NCBI RefSeq assembly: GCF_014203715.1
Contig: NZ_JACHJP010000003.1
Location: 1-64,000, forward strand
From: Streptosporangium saharense
Lineage (GTDB): Bacteria; Actinomycetota; Actinomycetes; Streptosporangiales; Streptosporangiaceae
Length of the DNA stretch: 64,000 nt
Direction of reading: 5' to 3'
Position numbers and translations under genes: made by a program
Notes under the pieces: generated by a model
Databases searched by the model: none
The model's input: only the letters and a program-made list of their open reading frames with translations
What the model was told of the DNA's origin: nothing
In this document: piece after piece, positions 44,818 to 53,826 of the stretch
Numbering within the stretch: the first letter of the stretch is position 1
Layout: each line of letters starts with the position of its first letter

Positions 44818-46155
44818 ATGGAGGTCATCTCGTTCCGCACACCCGGTCTCGGGGACCAGAGCTACCTGCTCGTCCACGAGGGACGCGGTGTTCTCGTCGA
44901 TCCCCAGCGCGACGTCGGCCGCTTCCTCGACGTGGCCGCCGAGCGCGACGTCGAGCTGCGCCTCGTGCTGGAGACCCACCTGCACAACGACTACGTCTCC
45001 GGCGGCGCTCAGGCGGCGTCGCGCACCGGCGCCGAGCTGGTGCTTCCCGTCGCGGCCGCGACGGCCTACCCGTACACCCCGGCCTTCCACCTTGAGGACA
45101 TCCCCGGTGAAGGCGGCCTGACCATCCGCCCGCTGCACACGCCGGGCCACACCCCGGAGCACACCAGCTACCTGGTGCTGGTCGACGGCGAACCGGCTGC
45201 GGTCTTCTCCGGCGGCAGCCTGCTGGTCTCCGCCGCGGGACGGCCCGACCTGCTCGGACCCGAGCGCGCCCGCACCCTGGCCAGACTGCAGTACGGCTCG
45301 CTGCACCGGCTGGCCGCGCTGCCCGGCGAGGTGGACCTGTTCCCGACCCACGGCGAGGGGTCCTTCTGCGGCACGGCCGGAGTGGGCCGCCACACCTCCA
45401 CGATCGCCGACGAACACCGGGACAACCCGCTGCTCGCGCTGCCCGACGCCGATACCTTCGCCGACGAACTGCTGACCGAACCCATGCCGATCCCGGCCTT
45501 CTACGCCCACGTGGGACCGGCCAACCTCCTCGGGGCACCCGCCATGCCGGACGGACGGCCCCCGGAGATCCCGGTCGAGGAGATCCCCCGCGACGCGCGT
45601 GTCGTGGACATCCGGCCGCGTGCCGTACAGGCCGCAGGTTTCCTGCCAGGCTCGACCGGCGTCGCGATCGGCGACGACTTCGGTAGCTGGGTGGGTTGGC
45701 TGGTGCCGTACGGCGAGGCGATCGTGCTGGTGGCCGAGCCTGGGCAGGACGTCTCCGAGGCCCTCACCCAGCTGGCCAGGGTCGGCATCGACGACGTGCG
45801 GGGCGTCGTGCGTGATCTCGGCCGGTACGCGAGTGCGCGCTTCGAACTGCTCGACCTGACGGCCTTCCTCGGGCGGATGCCCGGGGCCCGGGTGCTGGAT
45901 GTGCGCATGCCCAGCGAGTGGCGGGCCGATCCGCTGCCCGGCGCGGTCGAGCGCTTCCTGCCGGACCTGGTCTCCCAGGGCCTTCCCGGGCGGCTCCGGG
46001 GTGAGCGGCAGGTGCCGGTGGTCTGCGGCTCCGGGCGCCGCGCCGCTATCGCCGCGACGATCCTCACCCGCCACGGCCTGCATCCTGTTGTGCTGGACGG
46101 CGCCGGGGCGGCACAGGTGGCGGCGGCCCTGGCCACGCGCGAAGGGGTCCGCTGA
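44818..46155 (+). CDS. MBL-fold persulfide dioxygenase-like protein with rhodanese domains (CstB-like)
   Basis: Residues 1-240 are a metallo-beta-lactamase domain of the ETHE1/CstB type: ETH54-L-H56-N-D58-Y followed by HTPGHTPEHTSY near residue 113 and FPTHGEGSFC near residue 175. These ligands bind mononuclear iron in persulfide dioxygenases. Two rhodanese-like domains follow. The first (about 255-340) lacks a catalytic cysteine. The second has Cys403 in VCGSGRRA. The 445-residue protein would oxidise low-molecular-weight persulfides and transfer sulfane sulfur. ATG 44818 has GGAAGG just upstream; ATG 44800 is an alternative. It shares an operator with the CstR-like gene. Confidence 0.88.
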   Translation: MEVISFRTPGLGDQSYLLVHEGRGVLVDPQRDVGRFLDVAAERDVELRLVLETHLHNDYVSGGAQAASRTGAELVLPVAAATAYPYTPAFHLEDIPGEGGLTIRPLHTPGHTPEHTSYLVLVDGEPAAVFSGGSLLVSAAGRPDLLGPERARTLARLQYGSLHRLAALPGEVDLFPTHGEGSFCGTAGVGRHTSTIADEHRDNPLLALPDADTFADELLTEPMPIPAFYAHVGPANLLGAPAMPDGRPPEIPVEEIPRDARVVDIRPRAVQAAGFLPGSTGVAIGDDFGSWVGWLVPYGEAIVLVAEPGQDVSEALTQLARVGIDDVRGVVRDLGRYASARFELLDLTAFLGRMPGARVLDVRMPSEWRADPLPGAVERFLPDLVSQGLPGRLRGERQVPVVCGSGRRAAIAATILTRHGLHPVVLDGAGAAQVAAALATREGVR

Positions 46156-46227
46156 CCGGGCGTTTGCGGACGCGTCTCCGGGGCAGCCGCAGGCGGGTAG
46201 ACCCATGGCGGCCCCACAGGAGGATCC

Positions 46228-47121
46228 ATGCTGCGGCAGGCGGGCGGAGCGGGCACGGTCGCGGTGATCGCCCACCGGCGGAAGACACTCGGCGGCGGTC
46301 TGGACGAGCTGCGCAGGCTCGTCGCGGACGAGGGCGTGGACAAGCTGCTGTGGTACGAGGTGCCGAAGAGCAAGAAGGCGCCGAAACAGGTGCGCAAAGC
46401 GCTCAAGGAGGGCGCCGAGCTGGTCCTGGTGTGGGGTGGGGACGGCATGGTGCAGCGGTGCGTCGACGCGCTCGCCGGTTCCGGGGTGCCCGTCGGGATC
46501 ATCCCCGCGGGGACGGCCAACCTCTTCGCCCAGAACCTCGGCGTCCCCGAGGACCTTCCCAAGGCCGTGCGGATCGCCTTCGGCGGCAAGGAGAGGAAGC
46601 TCGACCTGGGCAGGGTCAACGGCGAGCACTTCGCCGTCATGGCCGGGGTCGGCTTCGACGCCGAGATGATCAAGGACGCGGACCGGGGGCTGAAGGACAG
46701 GCTGGGCAGGGTCGCCTACCTGTGGACTGGACTGCGGCACATCCGGGGGGACCTCGTCTCGATGACCGTGAAGATCGACGGTGTCCCGTGGTTCGAGGGG
46801 GAGGCGAGCTGCCTGCTGTTCGGCAACGTCGGGACCATCACCGGGGGCATCGAGGCCTTCGACGACGCGCGACCGGACGACGGCTGGCTGGAGGTCGGCG
46901 TCACCACGGCGAAGGGACCCGTCCAGTGGGCCCGGGTGCTCGGAAGGATGAGCGCGGGCCGTTCGGACGAGTCCCCATTTGTCAGGATGACCCGGGCGCG
47001 CAAGGTGACCGTCAGGCTCGGCGCCCCCATGACCTACGAGCTGGACGGCGGCGCCAAGGGAACCGTCACCCGGCTCAAGGCGAAGGTCGTGCCCGGCGGG
47101 ATCACCGTCCGCGTCCCCTGA
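46228..47121 (+). CDS. diacylglycerol/lipid kinase family protein
   Basis: The 297-residue protein has the DAGK catalytic motif VLVWGGDGMVQRCVDAL near residue 68 and GIIPAGTANLFAQNLG near residue 91, the nucleotide-binding signatures of YegS/DgkB-type kinases. A C-terminal beta-sandwich is present. It phosphorylates a lipid, possibly diacylglycerol or a sphingoid-like substrate. ATG 46228 follows AGGAGGATC. It lies 72 bases after the MBL-rhodanese gene and may be co-transcribed, but a functional link is unclear. Confidence 0.9.
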   Translation: MLRQAGGAGTVAVIAHRRKTLGGGLDELRRLVADEGVDKLLWYEVPKSKKAPKQVRKALKEGAELVLVWGGDGMVQRCVDALAGSGVPVGIIPAGTANLFAQNLGVPEDLPKAVRIAFGGKERKLDLGRVNGEHFAVMAGVGFDAEMIKDADRGLKDRLGRVAYLWTGLRHIRGDLVSMTVKIDGVPWFEGEASCLLFGNVGTITGGIEAFDDARPDDGWLEVGVTTAKGPVQWARVLGRMSAGRSDESPFVRMTRARKVTVRLGAPMTYELDGGAKGTVTRLKAKVVPGGITVRVP

Positions 47122-47130
47122 CCCCGTGGA

Positions 47131-47949
47131 CTATCCGGTCGTCACGGCGAGCTGGATCTCGGTGACCCACCCCTCGTGGTCGTCCGGGCATTCGAGGCTG
47201 ACCTCCCTGGCCAGGCCCAGGCTGCGGTAGCCGTGCTCCTCGACCCAGTGGGCCAGGATCTGGTAGGTCGCGTCGACCTGCTCCATCGGCCCCCGGTGGA
47301 TGATGGTCGCGGCCTTCTCGACCTCGGGCAGGTCCACGATCGCGAAGTCGTGCTCTGGGGACGGCTGGGCCGCCACCTCGACCCCGGCGTGCACGACGAC
47401 CGAGCCGTCCTCGGCGGGCTCGTAGCAGGAGATGCCGTACCCCGAGGGCGCGACCCCCGCCCTTCCGAGGCGCTGGAACAGCTCCTCGTACAGGGGCTGG
47501 ATGACGGGACCGATCTCCTCGCTGTCGTAGCTCGCCGCCACGGCGCTGACCTCCGCGACCCGCACCGGCGGGACGCGCTTGACGACGACCTCTTCGACGG
47601 CCATGTGGCCCTCCCTCTCCATCGTCCGGAGCCTCGCCTCGATCCGCAGCAGCCGCGCGGTGTCCGCGGCGATGCGCTCCTCAAGCTCGGCGCGGCGCAG
47701 CCGTACCATGCCGTGGAGTTCCGTCACGGTCACCTTCTCGTCGAGGATCGCGCGCACCTGCTGCAGGGTGAGGCCGAGATCCTTCAACGCGAGGACGCGG
47801 TTGAGGCGCGAGAGCTGTTCGGCGCGGTAGAAGCGGTAGCCGCTGGCCGGATCGACGTGGGCGGGCCGCAGCAGCCCGAGCGCGTCGTAGTGGCGCAGCA
47901 TCCGTACCGAAACACGGCCGAGCTGGGCGAAGTCTCCGATGCTGAACAT
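47131..47949 (-). CDS. MerR-family regulator with GyrI-like effector domain
   Basis: The 272-residue protein has an N-terminal MerR winged helix (MFSIGDFAQLGRVSVRMLRH; DPASGYRFYRAEQLSRLNRV) and a dimerisation coiled coil (about 75-115). A GyrI-like small-molecule-binding domain follows (residues about 120-270), as in BmrR/TipA-type multidrug sensors. It binds drugs or cations rather than metals: no metal-binding cysteines follow the coiled coil. Its own promoter has the 19-base spacer and dyad that MerR proteins act on. It probably regulates itself and perhaps the membrane gene upstream. Confidence 0.92.
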   Translation of the reverse strand: MFSIGDFAQLGRVSVRMLRHYDALGLLRPAHVDPASGYRFYRAEQLSRLNRVLALKDLGLTLQQVRAILDEKVTVTELHGMVRLRRAELEERIAADTARLLRIEARLRTMEREGHMAVEEVVVKRVPPVRVAEVSAVAASYDSEEIGPVIQPLYEELFQRLGRAGVAPSGYGISCYEPAEDGSVVVHAGVEVAAQPSPEHDFAIVDLPEVEKAATIIHRGPMEQVDATYQILAHWVEEHGYRSLGLAREVSLECPDDHEGWVTEIQLAVTTG

Positions 47950-47959
47950 GATGGTTCCA

Positions 47960-47990
47960 GGTATACGGACTCACACGGTGTCAGGGTCAA
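47960..47990 (-). promoter_or_regulatory. MerR-type promoter with 19-base spacer
   Basis: On the minus strand TTGACC (47990-47985) and TATACC (47965-47960) are separated by 19 bases. The spacer contains the 9-base palindrome ACACCGTGT within a GAC...GTC frame. An over-long spacer with a dyad is the hallmark of promoters activated by MerR-type DNA distortion. The ATG follows ten bases after the -10. Confidence 0.75.
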
Positions 47991-48000
47991 ACGGCCGTTC

Positions 48001-48621
48001 TCAGGTGAGGGCCGCGAAGGCTCCGGCGCCGACGAGGGCCACGGCCCAGGCGAGGTCGAGGTTGAACCACGCCTTGCGCAGCACCGCCACCCCCAGTTTC
48101 TCGTAGACCAGCAGGGCGATCGCCGTGACCGTCGAGAGCATCGCCACGGTGTGGACCGCCGTCGCCAGCAGGCTCTGCGAGGCGAGTACGGCGGCGCCGT
48201 GGCCACCGCGCAGGGTGATCGGGAGCACCATCAGACCCGCCCCGTGCGCGGTGGCCATCAGGAACGACCACCCGGCAAGCTGCCACCGGGTCACCCGCAT
48301 GCCGACCCAGCGGGGGTGGCGGCGCCGTACGATCCGCCAGATCCCGAAGCCGCACACCACGGCGGCGACGCCGTACGAGACGGCCTTGGGGGGAACGGCC
48401 AGCCGCGCGAGGGACACCAGCGCGAGCGTGACCAGCACCGAGCCCGCGTGGCCCAGCACGATGGGCGGCAGGGCCCGCAGCACCGCGGCGCGTGAGCGCT
48501 CCTGCAGGCCGAGGGCGACGGCGAACAGCCAGCCCATGGCCGGGTTCAGGCCGTGGAAGGCACCGAGACCGGCCAGGACCAGCACGGACGTCAGGTCCAT
48601 GAGGCCCGCAGGAGCGTTCAT
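48001..48621 (-). CDS. polytopic membrane protein with intramembrane histidines
   Basis: The 206-residue protein has about six membrane helices with histidines inside or at their ends: LGAFHGLNPAMGW near residue 19, VLGHAGSV near residue 55, TAHGAGLMVLP near residue 124 and AVHTVAML near residue 153. Such patterns occur in cation or sulfur-compound transporters, but I cannot assign a family. It lies 34 bases downstream of the SBP56 gene on the same strand, so the two are probably one operon and may be functionally linked. An internal start at 48600 is possible. Confidence 0.65.
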   Translation of the reverse strand: MNAPAGLMDLTSVLVLAGLGAFHGLNPAMGWLFAVALGLQERSRAAVLRALPPIVLGHAGSVLVTLALVSLARLAVPPKAVSYGVAAVVCGFGIWRIVRRRHPRWVGMRVTRWQLAGWSFLMATAHGAGLMVLPITLRGGHGAAVLASQSLLATAVHTVAMLSTVTAIALLVYEKLGVAVLRKAWFNLDLAWAVALVGAGAFAALT

Positions 48622-48655
48622 GAAGGAGGCCGACCCCTTTCCGCGATCGGACGAA

Positions 48656-50044
48656 TCAGGACGGGAAGCAGTAGGAGTCGGAGGAGGAGTCGCCTCCCTG
48701 GAGCCTGATCTGGTGGGCGCGGCGGCCGTCCGAGGCGAAGTCGACGAAGAAGTCCTCGTCGAGGGTGAGCGAACCGTCGTCGCCGATGTCCACCTTGGCG
48801 ATCCAACTGGAGACGCCGTCGGGGTAGAAGACGTCGTCCCAGGAGCGGTAGAGCGAGTTGGAGAAGTAGACCCGCCGCCCGTCCCTGCTGGCCTCGACCA
48901 TCTGCGGACCGCCGTTCAGCGCCCGCTCCGGGTGCGCGGGGTGCGCGGCGCGGCCGACGATGCCGCCGACGCGCACCGAGCCGGTCTCACGCGGGGAGAA
49001 CGGCTCTGAGACGTCGTAGGCCTTCAGCTCGCCCGTTCCCCAGCAGGAGACCAGCAGGATGCGGTCGTCGAGGGTCAGCGAGATGTCGGTCACCAGCGGC
49101 GGAACCGCCCCGAACTGCTTGAGCGGCTCGGGCAGCAGGTCGGCGTCGGCGGGCTCGGCGGGGATGGTGATGATCTTCTTCGCCTTCCAGACGCCGTTCT
49201 CCTGGTACCACGTGAAGATGTTCGCCGACAGGTCCTCGACGCTGATGACCGTGTTGACGAACCCGTGGGTCTTGGACGGGTCGTGCGCGGGACGCAGTTC
49301 GAGGGCCATCTGGTGCTGGTCGCCGAGGTCGATCTCCTGCAGGTGCCTGCGCTTGGTCAGGTCCCAGACGTGCAGCCTGTGGCCGTACTGCCTGCCGACC
49401 AGCAGGTCGAGCGAGGGGCCCGCCTCGATCTGGTTGGGGGTGCCCCACTCGCTGGTGATCATGGTGTCGTTGCCGAGGTGCCACCAGAAGTCGTAGTGCA
49501 GCTCCTGCGGGCCCCGGTCGGCCTCCCAGCGGCCCTTTGGCTCGAAGGTGTCGTGGTCGAGGGTGAAGACGCCGCCGGGCGCGTCGCCGTCCACGTTGCC
49601 GAGCGCGCTGACGTAGATCGCGTCGGTGCCGCAGTGGACGGTGTGCGGACGGCTGTAGCCGGTCTTCTCGAAGACGGTCTCCGGCTCGATCGTCTTGACG
49701 AGCCTGGGCCGCCGAGGGTCGTCCTTGACGTCGAAGACGTAGATCCTGCTCGACCGCAGCCCCGGCAGGACCAGGTAGCGCCGCTCGACGTGCGGGTGCG
49801 GGGCATACGGGCACAGGGCGGCGCTGCAGACGTTCCACCCGAAGTGGTGGAGCTCGTCACCCGCGTTGGGCATGTCGGCGACGCTGACGATCGACCCGTT
49901 CGACAGGTCGATCGTGGCGAGCCCGTCGGGACGGCCCTGCCCTTCCGCGTCGAGCAGGGCGACGTAGGCGAGCTCCTCCTTCGGGGCCCGCATGGCGTCG
50001 CGGGCCGACGGATAGAAGGTGGGATCGGGCTGGATGAGTGCCAC
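48656..50044 (-). CDS. SBP56-family protein (methanethiol oxidase type)
   Basis: The 462-residue beta-propeller protein has the SELENBP1/MTO signatures ELHHFGWNVCSAALC near residue 64, KTGYSRPHTVHCGTDAIYVS near residue 125 and GPQELHYDFWWHLGNDTMIT near residue 178. Bacterial and human relatives oxidise methanethiol to formaldehyde, hydrogen sulfide and hydrogen peroxide using copper bound by conserved histidines. The Cys of WNVCSA matches the selenium-binding cysteine region. The product H2S fits the persulfide module 3 kb away. The upstream gap has an AT-rich stretch (CCTACAAGATTAGTGGG on the minus strand) that may be a regulator site. Confidence 0.88.
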   Translation of the reverse strand: MALIQPDPTFYPSARDAMRAPKEELAYVALLDAEGQGRPDGLATIDLSNGSIVSVADMPNAGDELHHFGWNVCSAALCPYAPHPHVERRYLVLPGLRSSRIYVFDVKDDPRRPRLVKTIEPETVFEKTGYSRPHTVHCGTDAIYVSALGNVDGDAPGGVFTLDHDTFEPKGRWEADRGPQELHYDFWWHLGNDTMITSEWGTPNQIEAGPSLDLLVGRQYGHRLHVWDLTKRRHLQEIDLGDQHQMALELRPAHDPSKTHGFVNTVISVEDLSANIFTWYQENGVWKAKKIITIPAEPADADLLPEPLKQFGAVPPLVTDISLTLDDRILLVSCWGTGELKAYDVSEPFSPRETGSVRVGGIVGRAAHPAHPERALNGGPQMVEASRDGRRVYFSNSLYRSWDDVFYPDGVSSWIAKVDIGDDGSLTLDEDFFVDFASDGRRAHQIRLQGGDSSSDSYCFPS

Positions 50045-50137
50045 GGGAACTCCTAGGCCGAGATCAATATCCCACTAATCTTGTAGGAAAACTCTCTGCT
50101 GTCTAGGGGTGATTTTACGTAGTCGCTCCGGTACGGG

Positions 50138-51907
50138 TCATGCGGGGACCGGGACGCGGATCTCCTCAAGTCCCTCGGGAACCTTGCCCGGATAGGCGCC
50201 CGACAGCATCGTGGCCACCGTGTAGAGGTGCCAGGCCTGGGCGGGCTTGGTGACCGCGGGCGTGGCGAACAGCTTGCGGACCTCGTCGGGGGAGACGATC
50301 GGGGCCAGCAGGTCGAGGTGGCCCAGGACGTGTTCGCGCAGCACGCCGCTCAGCGCCTCGCCCGGGCTGGTGCGCCAGCTCCAGCCGCCCCCGGTCTTCG
50401 GCGCCGTCAGGAATCCCGGCCTGCGCTGCCAGGGGTAGTAGCGCCGCTCGGCGGTGAAGCGCCACGGCTTGCCCTCGATGGGGATGTGGCGAAGCTTCGG
50501 GGCGAGGGTGGTGATGAGCTCGTGGACGACCTCCTCCGACAGCCGCCACGCCTGGTCGAGTCCCAGGGCCGCGCGCACCACCCGGTTGTCGAGGAACGGC
50601 CAGACCGGGTCGCCTCGGCGCTGTGATCCCGCCCTCGACCCGGCCTGCCAGCGGCCGATCCGGTAGAAGACGTACATCTGGTCGAGCGCCTCGATCCCCT
50701 CGCGCTCCTGCCAGGGACGGGCCAGCTCACGGGCGTGCTCGTTGGCCTCGGCGCTGAAGAGGGCCTGGTCCCGCAGGAACGTGGTGTCGATCCTGCGCCG
50801 CAGGGCCTTGGGGCTCAGGTCGCTCTGGAGCAGCAGGAAGCTGCCCGCGCGCAGCACCTCCCCGCTCTGCCCCGACATGGTCGGCCTGGCGTTGTACGGC
50901 AGGTAGCCGACGATCGACTCGTAGGCCGAGGTCATCCCCTCGCAGGTCCGCAGCGTCTCGTAGGTCCTGGCCAGCGGGTGCTCGACCAGGACGGCGTCCC
51001 TGCGCTCGGTGCGGGCCGGGGGGATGACCGTGTGCTCGACGCCGAGCGCCCCGGCGATCCGCCCGGCGAGGATCACGTCGGGGTGGCTGTCGAGGCCGTT
51101 GGTGGTCGCGCGCAGCGGGATCCCGGCCGCGTGCAGCACCGCCGCGGCGAGCCTGCTGTCCCGGCCGCCGGTGAGGGCGAGGTTGACCGGCTCGCCCGCC
51201 GCGCGCAGCGGCTCGACCGAGGTCAGCAGCGCGTCGGCCAGCCCCCCGATGAGGGCCCTGCGCCGCCTCGACGACGACGGCGCGGCGACCGCGACAGGCA
51301 ACGGTGCCTCGGCGACCGTACGGCTGCCGCCCCTGACGCTGACGGTCGCGGAGGGCGGCAGCGCGCTGACCCCCCGGTAGGGCGTCTCGTCGGACAGGAA
51401 GTAGCCCTGCCTGATCATCGACTGCAGCGCGAGCACGTCCCACTCGACCCGATCGCCGAAGGTGGCCAGGCTGACCAGCAGCGCCCTGCTGCCGATCACG
51501 TGCACATCCTGGTTCTCGGCGTAGTAGACCGGGCAGACCCGGTGGATCGCGGTCGCCGCGGCCAGCTCGGTGCCGGTCGCGCGGAACACCGAGAAGCAGC
51601 CGCCGACGGCCTCCGCGCTCAGCTCCGGGGCGCCCGCGAGGTAGTCGACCTCGTTGGGCACGGCCAGGTTGCCGTTGACCCCGGTCACCCGGTCGTGGCC
51701 GACGGCCAGCAGCGGGGGCATCCGGGAGTCGTCGGGCTCGTTGGTCCAGGCGAACAGGCTGATGCCCGGCCTGTGCCACTCACGGGACCTGATGACCTCG
51801 GGCGGGACGGGGAAGGCGGTCTCGATCGAGGCGCGCACGGTGTGCAGCATCGCCTCGGGAACTCCGGCTTCTGGACGTTTGGCGGCCAGTCCGAGATACA
51901 CGCGCAT
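50138..51907 (-). CDS. asparagine synthetase-like protein with inactive-looking glutaminase domain
   Basis: The 589-residue protein has an N-terminal domain of class-II glutaminase shape that begins MRVYLGL, without the catalytic cysteine at position 2. The C-terminal synthetase domain has a PP-loop LTGGRDSR near residue 246, a variant of SGGxDS. It is therefore likely an ammonia-independent or non-asparagine amide/lactam-forming enzyme, or a substrate-activating adenylase, as in several natural-product families. No precursor peptide or other biosynthetic gene is beside it. GTG 51901 is an alternative start; the Shine-Dalgarno AAAGGAG is 17 bases away from the ATG, which is long. Confidence 0.75.
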   Translation of the reverse strand: MRVYLGLAAKRPEAGVPEAMLHTVRASIETAFPVPPEVIRSREWHRPGISLFAWTNEPDDSRMPPLLAVGHDRVTGVNGNLAVPNEVDYLAGAPELSAEAVGGCFSVFRATGTELAAATAIHRVCPVYYAENQDVHVIGSRALLVSLATFGDRVEWDVLALQSMIRQGYFLSDETPYRGVSALPPSATVSVRGGSRTVAEAPLPVAVAAPSSSRRRRALIGGLADALLTSVEPLRAAGEPVNLALTGGRDSRLAAAVLHAAGIPLRATTNGLDSHPDVILAGRIAGALGVEHTVIPPARTERRDAVLVEHPLARTYETLRTCEGMTSAYESIVGYLPYNARPTMSGQSGEVLRAGSFLLLQSDLSPKALRRRIDTTFLRDQALFSAEANEHARELARPWQEREGIEALDQMYVFYRIGRWQAGSRAGSQRRGDPVWPFLDNRVVRAALGLDQAWRLSEEVVHELITTLAPKLRHIPIEGKPWRFTAERRYYPWQRRPGFLTAPKTGGGWSWRTSPGEALSGVLREHVLGHLDLLAPIVSPDEVRKLFATPAVTKPAQAWHLYTVATMLSGAYPGKVPEGLEEIRVPVPA

Positions 51908-52082
51908 GGCCCCGAATCATATGTCTCCTTTTTTCGGCATGAAGCGGGATTAATAAGGAAATCATGTGGCACCGAGGGCGTCCGGGCAGGGGAGAGGCCG
52001 GTCACGCGCCGGGCACGGTTTGCGCTCGCTTGGGTCAAGCCCCCGGCGCGAGCCGCGAAGGGGTCGTCGTAGGGGGTGGCAT

Positions 52083-52130
52083 ACGAATCCCCGTAAAACC
52101 CTGTAAATCCCGGTGAATTCCTCGTGGCTC
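52083..52130. repeat. 10-base tandem repeat upstream of the VWA lipoprotein
   Basis: Three clear units at 52091-52120 (CCGTAAAACC, CTGTAAATCC, CGGTGAATTC) follow the consensus CNGTRAANYC. They are flanked by decayed units. A one-helical-turn period places each unit on the same face of DNA, as for activators binding direct repeats. The repeat ends about 15-25 bases before the lipoprotein start. Confidence 0.55.
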
Positions 52131-52145
52131 CCTGTGGAGGCGAAC

Positions 52146-53618
52146 ATGAAACAACGCACGCTCGCCATCTTCCTGGCCGTCCTCGCCCTGTGGTTCACAG
52201 CCGCCTGCGGGTCGTCGGCGCCCACGGCGGACAGCGCGAACAACACCCAGCCGAGAAGCGGTGGAACGGCGCAGGCGCCCCAGGAACGTGAGGACGGCGC
52301 CGAGGACACGAACGACACCACCGTCGACCAGATCTCGACCTTCGCCCTCGACGTGGACACGGCCTCCTACGACTACGCCAGACGCGTCATCGGGGAGGGA
52401 AGACTGCCGGAACGCGACAGGGTCAGGCCGGAGGAGTTTGTCAACTCCTTCCGCCAGGACTACCGGGAACCCGACGACGACGGCTTCTCCGTGCGGATGG
52501 ACGGCGCGCGGATGCCGGGCAACGGTACGGCGCTGCTCAGGGTCGGCCTGCGCACCCGCCAGGCGCAGGCGCAGGAGCGGCGCCCGGCGAACCTGACGTT
52601 CGTGGTCGACGTCTCCGGCTCGATGGGCGAACCCGGCAGGCTCGACCTGGTCCGCGAGGCGCTGCACCAGCTCATCGGCCAGCTCGGCCCCGGCGACCGG
52701 ATCTCCATCGTGGCCTTCAGCGACGAGGCCGAGGTCGTGCTGTCCATGACCCCGGCGACCGAGCGGCGGGAGCTGGACGCGGCCGTCGAGCGGCTTGCCG
52801 TACAGGACTCGACGAATCTTGAGGCGGGGCTGACCAGTGGATACCAGGAGGCGGCCAAGGCCTTCAGGCCGGTGGCGACCAACCGGGTCATCCTGCTCTC
52901 CGACGGCCTGGCCAACAACGGCGACACGAGCTGGCAGGGCATCCTGGACCGGGTCGAGGAGTACGCGGGCCGCCAGATCACCCTGCTGTGCGTCGGCGTC
53001 GGCCGCGACTACGGCGACCAGCTCATGGAGCAGCTCGCCGACAACGGGGACGGCGCCGCCGTCTACGTCAGCTCGGTCGACGACGCGCGCAAGGTGTTCG
53101 TCGAGCAGCTCGCCGCCAACCTCGACCTGCGGGCCCGCGACGCCAAGGCGCAGGTCGTGTTCAACCCCGCGACTGTCGAGTCCTACCACCTGATCGGCTA
53201 CGAGAACAGGCGGATCGCGGCCGAGGACTTCCGCGACGACAGCAAGGACGGCGGCGAGATCGGCCCCGGCCACACGGTGACGGCCCTGTACGAGGTACGG
53301 CTGCGCGAGGGCGCCTCCGGGCAGCTCGCCACGGCGACCGTGCGCTGGCAGGACCCCGACACCCGTGACCCGGGGGAGGCCAGCGGCTCCATCGGGCGGG
53401 CAGACCTGGCCTCCTCCCTGTGGGAGAAGCCGTCGCCGAGGTTCCAGGTGGACGTGGTCGCCGCGGCCTTCGCCGAGTATCTCCGCACCGGTAAGCCGAC
53501 CGCGGGGATCGAGACGGAACAGCTCGCCGAGCACGCGGGCCGTCTGGCGGCCTCGACGGAGGACCCCGCGGTGGCCGAACTCGCCACCCTGATCACCCGC
53601 GCCCTGTCCTTCCGCTAG
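52146..53618 (+). CDS. VWA-domain lipoprotein (YfbK-like)
   Basis: The 490-residue protein has a lipoprotein signal MKQRTLAIFLAVLALWF with lipobox TAAC. A low-complexity linker (residues about 25-60) precedes the von Willebrand N-terminal domain (about 62-145, FALDVDTASYDYARR). The VWA domain follows with MIDAS motif VDVSGSMGE near residue 155, and a DUF3520-like C-terminal region ends it. It is exposed on the cell surface and probably binds metal and protein partners. ATG 52146 follows TGGAGGCG. It stands alone between the repeat array and a tRNA gene. Confidence 0.9.
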   Translation: MKQRTLAIFLAVLALWFTAACGSSAPTADSANNTQPRSGGTAQAPQEREDGAEDTNDTTVDQISTFALDVDTASYDYARRVIGEGRLPERDRVRPEEFVNSFRQDYREPDDDGFSVRMDGARMPGNGTALLRVGLRTRQAQAQERRPANLTFVVDVSGSMGEPGRLDLVREALHQLIGQLGPGDRISIVAFSDEAEVVLSMTPATERRELDAAVERLAVQDSTNLEAGLTSGYQEAAKAFRPVATNRVILLSDGLANNGDTSWQGILDRVEEYAGRQITLLCVGVGRDYGDQLMEQLADNGDGAAVYVSSVDDARKVFVEQLAANLDLRARDAKAQVVFNPATVESYHLIGYENRRIAAEDFRDDSKDGGEIGPGHTVTALYEVRLREGASGQLATATVRWQDPDTRDPGEASGSIGRADLASSLWEKPSPRFQVDVVAAAFAEYLRTGKPTAGIETEQLAEHAGRLAASTEDPAVAELATLITRALSFR

Positions 53619-53682
53619 CCGTACGGCCGCCGGGGAGCCGCTTTCCCCTTTTTCCCCGGCTTTTCTCCGGCGGCCACGACGG

Positions 53683-53711
53683 TTACGGAGCAGGGCGAGA
53701 TGTCCTATACA
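53683..53711 (+). promoter_or_regulatory. promoter of tRNA-Ala copy 3
   Basis: TTACGG (53683-53688) and TATACA (53706-53711) are separated by 17 bases. The predicted start of transcription is about 28 bases before the mature tRNA. Confidence 0.6.
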
Positions 53712-53745
53712 CTGGCGTGGTGCCGCCGAGCGGCGCGAAACGCAA

Positions 53746-53818
53746 GGGGCTATGGCGCAGCTGGTAGCGCGCCTCCATGGCATGGAGGAGGTCTGGGGTT
53801 CGAATCCCCATAGCTCCA
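53746..53818 (+). tRNA. tRNA-Ala (anticodon GGC), copy 3
   Basis: It is identical over 73 bases to the copies at 28764 and 41043, and CCA is not encoded. It shares with copy 2 the downstream sequence CAGCGAACACGAGGTCCCGT, so copies 2 and 3 are duplicates that include the terminator. Confidence 0.97.
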
Positions 53819-53826
53819 CAGCGAAC

